Assembly: GCA_039920345.1 (NCBI GenBank)
Contig: JBDSDZ010000124.1
Location: forward strand, 1 to 11,912
Length of the DNA stretch: 11,912 nucleotides
Direction: 5' to 3'
Source of the DNA: Croceibacterium_A sp039920345
GTDB taxonomy: Bacteria > Pseudomonadota > Alphaproteobacteria > Sphingomonadales > Sphingomonadaceae
Both the position numbers and the translations under genes were made by a program. This document shows, one piece after another, positions 6,257 through 11,912 of the stretch (the first letter of the stretch is position 1; the number at the start of each line of letters is the position of its first letter). Below the pieces are notes generated by a model that worked only from the letters and a program-made list of their open reading frames with translations, searched no databases and was not told the DNA's origin.

Positions 6257-7639
6257 ATGAAGGTCCTTGCCGATCCCGATCGCCTGCTGGGCGATGGCCT
6301 TGCCGCGATCCGCAAGCAGTTCGCTGTTCCGGCCAGTTTCCCGCCCCAGGTGCTCGCCGAAGCGGAAACGGCCAAGGACCGCGCGCCGACCGAGCACGAA
6401 GACTGGACCGCGCGCGCCTTCGTGACGCTCGACCCCGCCAGCTCGACTGACCTCGACCAGGCGTTCTGGATCGAACCGGCGGGCGCGGACCTGATGCTGC
6501 ATTATGCACTGGCCGATATCGGCTGGTTCGTGCCGCCGGGCGGCGCGCTGGAGGCCGAGGCATGGCACCGCGCGGTCACGCTGTACCTGCCGGATGACAA
6601 GGCGCGGGTCTATCCCGCGGTACTGAGCGAGGGCGCAGCCAGCCTGCTGCCCGATGGTCCGCGGCCCTCCATCGTTGCCAGCGTGCGTTGCCAGGCGGAC
6701 GGCACCGTCTCGCTCGAAGCGATGACCCGCGCAGTTATTCGAAGCCAGGCCAAATTGGCGTACGAGACCGTTGATATCGCCACTGTGCCGCACCTGGCCG
6801 ACTTTGCCGAACGGATGCGGCGCAGTGAAGATGCCCGCGGCGCGGCGCGGGTCGATCCGCCCGACCAGGAGGTGGAGCGCGGCGTGGACGGCACGTTCCA
6901 CCTCACTTTCCGGCCGTGGCTGCCTTCTGAAACTGCCAATGCAGCGCTGTCGCTGGCGGCCAATATTGCCATCGCGCACAGCCTGCTTGCCGCGGGCACG
7001 GGCCTGTTCCGCGAAATGGCGCCGCCCGATGACCGCGCACTGGCACGCCTGCGCAACACCGCGCGCGGGCTCGGCCTGACCTGGCCGGCTAATGCGACTT
7101 TTGCCCAGTTCGAGCGCACCGTCGATCCGCGCACCAATGCCGGGGCGTCGTTCCAGCTCGCTGCTCGCCGATCTGGCGGCGGGGCGCATTACCTGCCGTT
7201 CACGCCCGGCCACATCCCGTGGCACGCGGCGCTGGGGGCGACCTATACTCACGCGACCGCGCCGATGCGCCGCCTGGCCGATCGCTATGTGCTCGAAACC
7301 ATGCTGGCGATCGCCAATGGCCGCAGCGTGCCCGATGACAGCGCCGCGCTGTTTGCGAAACTGGCGGGCGCGATGGACACCGCCGATGCCCGCGAGGGAG
7401 CGGTCGAACGCGCGGTGATCGACCTGGCCGAAGCCGCCCTGCTCGCCGGGCGCGAGGACGAGGTGTTTACCGCGACAGTGACCGAGCTCGACGAACGCGG
7501 CGCGCGCATCCAGCTTCGCGACCTGCCGGTTCTCGCCCGGGTCGACGCGCACCGGATCGCGTCGGGCGACGAAATCCAGGTTCGCCTGGTCTCGGCCGAT
7601 CCGGTTCGCCGAACGCTCAACTTCAAACGGGTCAGCTGA
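6257..7639 (+). CDS. RNB-domain exoribonuclease (RNase II/R superfamily), short form
   Basis: RNB proteins degrade single-stranded RNA from the 3' end with two metal ions. The product is 460 residues, much shorter than RNase II (~640) or RNase R (~800), because the N-terminal cold-shock domains are absent. The RNB domain begins with LDPASSTDLDQAFW: Asp59, Asp65 and Asp67 match three of the four catalytic aspartates, while the fourth is Gln68. The late motif YTHATAPMRRLADRY (330-344) matches the family's HFTSPIRR signature with its catalytic Arg. From about residue 385 a short S1-like OB region follows (VFTATVTELDERGARIQL). Upstream ribosome binding is weak; ATG 6257 starts just ahead of the family region. 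The gene begins 33 bp after tRNA-Gln and is followed 43 bp later by the VOC gene. DLDQ-type RNB proteins occur in other bacteria from memory, so activity is likely but the substrate is not known. Confidence 0.9.
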   Translation: MKVLADPDRLLGDGLAAIRKQFAVPASFPPQVLAEAETAKDRAPTEHEDWTARAFVTLDPASSTDLDQAFWIEPAGADLMLHYALADIGWFVPPGGALEAEAWHRAVTLYLPDDKARVYPAVLSEGAASLLPDGPRPSIVASVRCQADGTVSLEAMTRAVIRSQAKLAYETVDIATVPHLADFAERMRRSEDARGAARVDPPDQEVERGVDGTFHLTFRPWLPSETANAALSLAANIAIAHSLLAAGTGLFREMAPPDDRALARLRNTARGLGLTWPANATFAQFERTVDPRTNAGASFQLAARRSGGGAHYLPFTPGHIPWHAALGATYTHATAPMRRLADRYVLETMLAIANGRSVPDDSAALFAKLAGAMDTADAREGAVERAVIDLAEAALLAGREDEVFTATVTELDERGARIQLRDLPVLARVDAHRIASGDEIQVRLVSADPVRRTLNFKRVS

Positions 7640-7682
7640 CCGGCCCCTTGCCTCGGTCGCCAACAACGTGTGAGGAAGCCGC

Positions 7683-8072
7683 ATGACCGCGCCTGCAATC
7701 CGCCTTGGCTTTTTCAAGCTAAACGTGCTCGCGATGGAACCGGCACTGGCGTTCTGGCGCGAAGCGTTCGGCTTTGCCGTGACCGCGAGCTTCGACGAGG
7801 CGGACTTCGTTGAACACATGATGGCGCTGCCCGGGCAGGACGCCGGGCCGCAGCTGTTGCTGGTGACCTACAAGGACGGGCGCGATGTGCGCGTTGGTCC
7901 GGGGCACGGGCCGGTCGGGCTGATTTGCGCAGACATCGCCGCCAGCCACGAGCGGGCACTGGCCTCAGGGGCGCAGCCGCTGACCGGCCTGTTCGAAGCC
8001 GCCGGGGTGCAGATCGCCATGCTCAAGAGCCCGCAGGGTCACGAAATCGAGCTGATCCAGCTGCCCGCGTGA
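7683..8072 (+). CDS. VOC-superfamily (glyoxalase/bleomycin resistance fold) protein
   Basis: The 129-residue product has the length and pattern of a single vicinal-oxygen-chelate protein: an opening strand RLGFFKLNV, helix EPALAFWREAFGFAV, a strand run ending QLLLVTYKDG, a second half ICADIAASHERALASGAQP and the closing strand GHEIELIQLP. Members include glyoxalase I, dioxygenases and drug-binding proteins; nothing here singles out one reaction. The usual first metal-ligand His of the opening strand appears to be Lys or Asn here, while the closing Glu (EIELIQ) is kept, so metal use is uncertain. Start ATG 7683 follows GAGG (7672-7675) with 7 nt spacing. Its TGA overlaps the ATG of the sulfatase by one base (TGATG), which points to translational coupling and a shared process. 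Confidence 0.85.
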   Translation: MTAPAIRLGFFKLNVLAMEPALAFWREAFGFAVTASFDEADFVEHMMALPGQDAGPQLLLVTYKDGRDVRVGPGHGPVGLICADIAASHERALASGAQPLTGLFEAAGVQIAMLKSPQGHEIELIQLPA

Positions 8073-9388
8073 TGACCAGCTCGCCGCCCAACATCGTGTT
8101 TATCATGGCTGACGACCTCGGCTATGCCGACCTGTCGTGTTACGGGCGCCGCGAATACGCCACCCCGGCGCTCGACCGGCTGGCGCGGCAAGGTATGCGG
8201 CTGACGCACGCCTATGCCAACAGCGCAGTGTGCAGCGCGACCCGAACCGCGTTGATGACCGGGCGTTACCAGTACCGCCTGCCGATCGGGCTGGAGGAGC
8301 CGCTGCAGGACCGCGCGCTGGGTTTGCCGCCTGAGCATCCGACGCTGCCCTCGTTGCTGCGCGAGGCGGGTTATTCGACCTCGCTGGTCGGCAAGTGGCA
8401 TATGGGCGCGCTGCCGGATTATTGCCCGCTCAAAAGCGGTTTCGACGCGTTCTGGGGTATTCGCGGCGGCGGGGTCGATTATTTTACCCACCAGCTCGCA
8501 GGTGTGGGTGATTTGTGGGACGGTGAAGTGCCGATCGAGCGCACTGGTTACCTGACCGACCTGATTGGCCAGCGCGCGATCGAAGTGCTCGAAACCGAGG
8601 CGAAAAGCGGCCGCCCGTTCTTCCTCAACCTGGCTTTCACCGCGCCGCACTGGCCTTGGGAAGGGCCCGATGACGAAGCGGAATCGCGCCGCCTTGCCGC
8701 CAAGTCGGGGCCGATGCCGATCATCCACTGGGACGGCGGCACGCAAGCAACCTATGCGGCGATGATGCGCTCGCTCGACGATAACGTCGGCCGGGTGCTG
8801 GCTGCGCTCGACCGGCTCGGGCTGGCCGAGAACACGATCGTGGTGTTCACCAGCGACAACGGCGGGGAGCGTTTTTCCGACAACTGGCCGCACGTCGGGC
8901 GCAAGACCGAGTTGCTTGAAGGCGGGATCAGGGTCCCGGCGCTGGTCCGCTGGCCCGGTGTGACGCGGCCGGGTTCGGTGAGCGAGGCACAAGTCATGAC
9001 GATGGACTGGCTGCCTACCTTCATTGCCGCTGCAGGCACTGCGCCCGATCCTGACTTTCCCAGCGACGGGTGCGATGTCCGGCCCGCACTGGCCGGCGGA
9101 GCACTGGCAGAGCGGACGCTCTACTGGCGCTTTGCCAACCACCGCCAGCGGGCAGCGCGGCGGGGCCGGTTCAAGTATCTCGAGATCGCCGGAAACGCGT
9201 TCCTGTTCGACGTCGTGGCCGATCCGCTCGAACGGGCCAACCTGAAGGCACGCCAGCCGGCCCGGTTTGCCGAGCTTGAGCAGGCCTGGCAGGCGTGGAA
9301 CGGCACGATGCTGCCGCCAGACCCGGCGGCACAGACGCATGGCTTTAACGGGCGCGACCTGGCCGAATACTACGGGATCGACAGCTAG
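8072..9388 (+). CDS. Sulfatase (arylsulfatase-like, type I formylglycine family)
   Basis: The 438-residue product is a type I sulfatase, which hydrolyses sulfate esters using a formylglycine made from a Cys. Visible parts: NIVFIMADDLGYADLSCYG with metal-binding Asp14-Asp15; the maturation site VCSATRTALMTGR with Cys54 and Arg58; GKWHMG with Lys108 and His110; FTSDNGG with Asp262-Asn263; Lys278 in HVGRK; and a C-terminal FLFDVVADPLERANL strand typical of the family. The maturation motif is C-x-A-x-R, not the commoner C-x-P-x-R. No signal peptide or lipobox precedes the catalytic domain, so the protein is probably cytoplasmic. The frame is open from 7925, but the real start is ATG 8072 overlapping the VOC stop as TGATG (GTG at 8069 is an alternative). 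No maturase gene is in the window. The natural substrate (aryl, steroid or sugar sulfate) cannot be told. Confidence 0.93.
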   Translation: MTSSPPNIVFIMADDLGYADLSCYGRREYATPALDRLARQGMRLTHAYANSAVCSATRTALMTGRYQYRLPIGLEEPLQDRALGLPPEHPTLPSLLREAGYSTSLVGKWHMGALPDYCPLKSGFDAFWGIRGGGVDYFTHQLAGVGDLWDGEVPIERTGYLTDLIGQRAIEVLETEAKSGRPFFLNLAFTAPHWPWEGPDDEAESRRLAAKSGPMPIIHWDGGTQATYAAMMRSLDDNVGRVLAALDRLGLAENTIVVFTSDNGGERFSDNWPHVGRKTELLEGGIRVPALVRWPGVTRPGSVSEAQVMTMDWLPTFIAAAGTAPDPDFPSDGCDVRPALAGGALAERTLYWRFANHRQRAARRGRFKYLEIAGNAFLFDVVADPLERANLKARQPARFAELEQAWQAWNGTMLPPDPAAQTHGFNGRDLAEYYGIDS

Positions 9389-10335
9389 GTATATTCCTCC
9401 GCGAACACCGTGATCGTGCGGTAATTGGGGTCCTGCAGCACGCTCGACAGCAGGAATGCCTGCGCCGCTTCGCAGCGCGCATCGCTACTGGTGTCCTTGC
9501 GAAACCACAGCAGCCGCCAGTTCTCCAGCGGATAGAGCATGATGACCTTCTCGGCCACGTCGGCGGTCAGGATGGCGTCTGAAAAGGACGCAATGCCCAC
9601 CCCGCGTTCAAGCATCGCGCCCATCACGTCAAAATACTGGGTGTGGCCAATGACCCGCCGCGGGCGAATGCCGAAGCGCTCGAAAAAGCGCAGCATCTCG
9701 TGCTCCTGCGTGCTGTCGGCGAGTGGCATGATGAACGGCAGGGTGTTGATCAGTTCGGGTTCGAGCGGCAATTGCCGCCCTTCGGCAAACTTGCGGTGGC
9801 CGTAGATGCCGCCGCGGACCAGCGCGAGCTGGCGCAAGTTGCCTTCCACCGTACGGTCGGCGCGGCGGTGGATCAGGGCAAAATCATAGCGCCCGTCCTC
9901 TAGCTCGCGGGCAAGGTCGTTGCTCGGCGGCCGGGCCTCGAAAATCAGCTCGATCTGCGGATGAGATTCGAAAAACCGGTCGAGGCGCGGACGGACATAA
10001 CCGTCGAGCAGGCCTTGGCCGATGAGGACGCGGTAGCGAACCTGCTGGCCCACTTCCTCGCCATTCTTGCGGCGGTGCGCGGCGAGTACGTCTCCGGCCG
10101 CCTCGAACGCGCGCAAGTCATCGAGGAAGGCCATGCCCTCGGGCGTCAAGGACGGCCGCTGGCCGGGTCGGCGCGCGAACAACAGCAGGCCAAGCTGGTC
10201 TTCCAGCGCCTTCATCTGGTTGCTGACCGAGGCTTGCGAAATGCCAAGATTCTCGGCGCTGCCCCGAAAGCTGCGGGTGGCGCACAAGCTGGAGAAAACC
10301 TCGAGCTGGCGAAGGGTGAACGGCAAGCTGGACAT
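9385..10335 (-). CDS. LysR-family transcriptional regulator
   Basis: A 316-residue LysR-type regulator. The winged helix-turn-helix is at the N-terminus: LRQLEVFSSLCATRSFRGSA followed by the recognition segment LGISQASVSNQMKALEDQLG and the wing LLFARRPGQRPSLTPEG (about residues 8-70). A linker helix and a periplasmic-binding-protein-like effector domain follow (from about 100, YRVLIGQGLLDGYVRPRL, to VGIASFSDAI and ENWRLLWFRKD). Start ATG is at 10333-10335 with no clear Shine-Dalgarno sequence; the stop interlocks with the sulfatase stop. It diverges from the TonB-dependent receptor across 120 bp, the classical LysR layout, and an inverted repeat lies just upstream of its start. Likely targets are the receptor and itself; control of the sulfatase is possible but not shown. 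The ligand is unknown. Confidence 0.93.
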   Translation of the reverse strand: MSSLPFTLRQLEVFSSLCATRSFRGSAENLGISQASVSNQMKALEDQLGLLLFARRPGQRPSLTPEGMAFLDDLRAFEAAGDVLAAHRRKNGEEVGQQVRYRVLIGQGLLDGYVRPRLDRFFESHPQIELIFEARPPSNDLARELEDGRYDFALIHRRADRTVEGNLRQLALVRGGIYGHRKFAEGRQLPLEPELINTLPFIMPLADSTQEHEMLRFFERFGIRPRRVIGHTQYFDVMGAMLERGVGIASFSDAILTADVAEKVIMLYPLENWRLLWFRKDTSSDARCEAAQAFLLSSVLQDPNYRTITVFAEEYT

Positions 10336-10338
10336 TAT

Positions 10339-10362
10339 AGGTTTCGATGTGAGACATAACCT
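10339..10362. promoter_or_regulatory. Nested inverted repeat, candidate LysR operator
   Basis: Outer arms AGGTT (10339-10343) and AACCT (10358-10362) enclose inner arms ATGT (10347-10350) and ACAT (10354-10357) around GAG. The outer arms are spaced unequally from the inner ones (3 nt and 0 nt). The site starts 3 bp outside the LysR start codon. Dyad sites in a LysR/target gap are where these regulators normally bind, so autoregulation plus control of the receptor is plausible; binding itself is inferred. Confidence 0.4.
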
Positions 10363-10381
10363 GAAAGATATTGCTTGTCAT
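10353..10381 (-). promoter_or_regulatory. Possible sigma-70-type promoter for the LysR gene
   Basis: On the minus strand ATGACA (10376-10381, five of six matches to TTGACA) is followed after 17 nt by TATGTC (10353-10358, three of six matches to TATAAT). The -10 candidate lies inside the inverted repeat, which would fit self-repression. The -10 match is poor and alphaproteobacterial promoters are loose, so this is a weak call. Confidence 0.25.
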
Positions 10382-10421
10382 CACTTTGCGATGCGTTGCT
10401 TTGCCCGCCCGTAACGTGGAC

Positions 10422-10449
10422 TTCTGGCCCCACAATCCTTGGGGGAGGA
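10422..10449 (+). promoter_or_regulatory. Hairpin that would sequester the ribosome binding site of the TonB-dependent receptor
   Basis: The Shine-Dalgarno region GGGGGAGGAA (10441-10450) precedes ATG 10456. Just upstream, CCCCA (10428-10432) can pair with TGGGG (10440-10444), and beyond a GG/G internal loop TTCT (10422-10425) can pair with AGGA (10446-10449, one G-U). The stem is 5 bp plus 4 bp around a 7-nt loop and covers the purine-rich site. Folding energy was not computed. Confidence 0.4.
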
Positions 10450-10455
10450 ATATTC

Positions 10456-11912
10456 ATGGGCATCACATCAACCCGCTCGCGCATGCGCCGTCTGAGCACA
10501 TGGACTGCCGGAGCAAGTGCCCTGGCGCTGTCGCTATGGATCAGCCCGGCACTGGCGCAGGACCATACCGGCGATAAGGCAGATGAAGACACGACTATCG
10601 TTGTCACCGGCTCGCGCCTGGTAACCAGCGGGGTCGATAGCCCGGTCCCGGTGACTGCTTTGCAGGCCGAAGAGCTGGATGCGATGGACCCGGTCTCGCT
10701 GATCGCCAGCGTCAGCCAGTTACCGCAGTTTTACGGCAACCAGACGCCGAACAACTCGAACTTCTTTCTTCGCGGCGGCACCGGCAATCTCAACTTGCGT
10801 GGGCTGGGCGCGAACCGCACCTTGACGTTGCTCAATGGCCGCCGCGTGCCCGCGACAAGCGCCTTTGGCGGGGTCGATATCAACTTGTTTCCCGAAGCCA
10901 TGATCCGGGGGATCGAGACCGTAACGGGCGGCGCTTCGGCAGTTTACGGTACCGATGCCGTGGCCGGTGTGGTCAACTTCCTGATCGACACAAAATTCGA
11001 AGGCGTGGCGGCCGACCTCCAGTTCGGCACAACCGACCGCGGTGACGCCAACAATTACGATGCCAAGTTGGCGTTCGGCCTGGCGCTCGGCGACCGGGGT
11101 CACCTGCTGGTGTCCGCTTCCCACGCCAAGCAGGACGGGGTCCACCACATCACCAGCCGCGACTGGTACACCAACACCGGCGCAGTGCAGGTAGGCGGGA
11201 TCTGGACCGACTATCCCGACGTCCGCTCGATCGCCGCCTCGTTCGATGGTGTGATCTACGCGCCCGGCACAGCCATCAACGGGCTGCAGTTCGATCGCAG
11301 CGGCAATCTTTCGCGGCTCACGCCAGGCGCAATTACTCAGGGCGCGGTCGGCAACGGTGGCCGCTCGGTTGGCGCGGGCACCGATCTCGCCAGCGAGCTG
11401 TTCACGCTCTACCCCGATACCGACCGCTATTCCGCGTTCGCCTATGCCGATTACGACCTGACCGATAACCTGACTGTGTTTGCGCAGTACATGCGCGGCT
11501 ACAACCATCAGTTCCAGTACAACATCCCGCGCAGTTCACTGCTGGCATCGCCAACCGCGATCACCATCTTCCAGGACAACGCCTTCCTGCCCGCAGGCCT
11601 GCGCCAGACGATGATTGACAATTCGATCGCCTCGTTCAGCTTGCGCCGGGTCGGCAGCATCGAGGACATCGGCGACGTCTGGTTCGAAGACCGCACGACG
11701 CAAAACGTGGGCACCTTCGGCTTCGATGGCCAAATCGATCGCGGCGGCTTCCTGGGCGGGTGGAAGTACGGTGGCTATTACCAGTACGGCCGCTCAAGGC
11801 GCGTGTGGGACCAGAACACCCTGCGCATCGACCGCATCTTTGCCGCGATTGACGCGGTGCGCGATGGCAGCGGCAACATTGTCTGCCGCGTCAGCACGGT
11901 CGCTGCCGGCGC
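10456..11912 (+). CDS. TonB-dependent outer-membrane receptor, N-terminal part (3' end outside window)
   Basis: TonB-dependent receptors are outer-membrane barrels that import substrates with energy passed from the inner membrane by TonB-ExbB-ExbD. The frame is open from ATG 10456 to the window end, 485 codons, about half a typical receptor of this group. A signal peptide is clear: basic n-region (RSRMRR), hydrophobic stretch, and cleavage after ALA at residue 34. TonB box TTIVVTGSR spans residues 46-54. The plug carries NLNLRGLGANRTLTLLNGRR (111-130) and VTGGASAVYGTDAVAGVVNF (156-175). Barrel strands with alternating aromatic residues follow from about residue 180. The gene has a strong ribosome binding site that may be held in a hairpin, and it diverges from a LysR regulator. 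The proximity of a sulfatase hints at an organosulfate substrate, but receptors of this type cannot be assigned a substrate by sequence reading alone. Confidence 0.95.
   Translation, partial: MGITSTRSRMRRLSTWTAGASALALSLWISPALAQDHTGDKADEDTTIVVTGSRLVTSGVDSPVPVTALQAEELDAMDPVSLIASVSQLPQFYGNQTPNNSNFFLRGGTGNLNLRGLGANRTLTLLNGRRVPATSAFGGVDINLFPEAMIRGIETVTGGASAVYGTDAVAGVVNFLIDTKFEGVAADLQFGTTDRGDANNYDAKLAFGLALGDRGHLLVSASHAKQDGVHHITSRDWYTNTGAVQVGGIWTDYPDVRSIAASFDGVIYAPGTAINGLQFDRSGNLSRLTPGAITQGAVGNGGRSVGAGTDLASELFTLYPDTDRYSAFAYADYDLTDNLTVFAQYMRGYNHQFQYNIPRSSLLASPTAITIFQDNAFLPAGLRQTMIDNSIASFSLRRVGSIEDIGDVWFEDRTTQNVGTFGFDGQIDRGGFLGGWKYGGYYQYGRSRRVWDQNTLRIDRIFAAIDAVRDGSGNIVCRVSTVAAG

Noticed and set aside
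5999..7819. Long minus-strand open frame of about 600 codons.
   Set aside because: It covers the antisense of the RNB gene, the tRNA and part of two neighbours, and its translation looks like low-complexity antisense sequence.
8039..9340. Minus-strand open frame of about 430 codons opposite the sulfatase.
   Set aside because: The plus strand encodes a complete sulfatase with all key residues; the antisense translation has no family features.

Overview
The window reads as ordinary chromosomal DNA of a GC-rich alphaproteobacterium, most likely a member of the Sphingomonadales. The inference rests on the high-GC wobble usage in every gene, the style of the TonB-dependent receptor (TonB box TTIVVTGSR, plug motifs RTLTLLNGRRV and GGASAVYGTDAVAGVVNF), the adjacent egtB-egtD pair and the class II DAHP synthase. 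No insertion sequence, prophage, CRISPR array or plasmid function is visible, and genes are packed with short gaps or overlaps.

Layout, left to right. Positions 1-782 (+) hold the C-terminal part of a class II DAHP synthase (shikimate pathway entry). Positions 872-3116 (+) hold egtB and egtD, two core enzymes of ergothioneine synthesis, 13 bp apart. Facing them on the minus strand are a Xi-class glutathionyl-hydroquinone reductase (3113-4087) and, upstream of it, a poxvirus-like topoisomerase IB (4123-5136). Diverging from the topoisomerase is a YghU-type glutathione transferase (5230-6099, +). A complete tRNA-Gln(UUG) with encoded CCA lies at 6149-6223. Then come three plus-strand genes that may form one transcript: a short RNB-domain exoribonuclease (6257-7639), a VOC/glyoxalase-fold protein (7683-8072) and a sulfatase (8072-9388) whose start overlaps the VOC stop. 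A LysR regulator (9385-10335, -) converges on the sulfatase and diverges from a TonB-dependent receptor (10456 to the window end, +).

How the genes may work together. The left half is enriched for low-molecular-weight thiol chemistry: ergothioneine synthesis next to two glutathione-dependent enzymes. The right half looks like a regulated uptake and hydrolysis unit: an outer-membrane receptor, a divergent LysR regulator and a sulfatase that shows no export signal, which would fit hydrolysis of an imported sulfate ester. That link is inference from position only.

Nothing here is clearly a new biological system. The points most worth a second look are a hairpin that would bury the receptor's ribosome binding site, a nested inverted repeat in the LysR/receptor intergenic region, a Cys-x-Ala-x-Arg (not Cys-x-Pro-x-Arg) sulfatase maturation motif in a protein without signal peptide, an RNB enzyme with DLDQ in place of the usual DxDD, and two convergent gene pairs whose stop codons interlock in a 4-bp palindrome.
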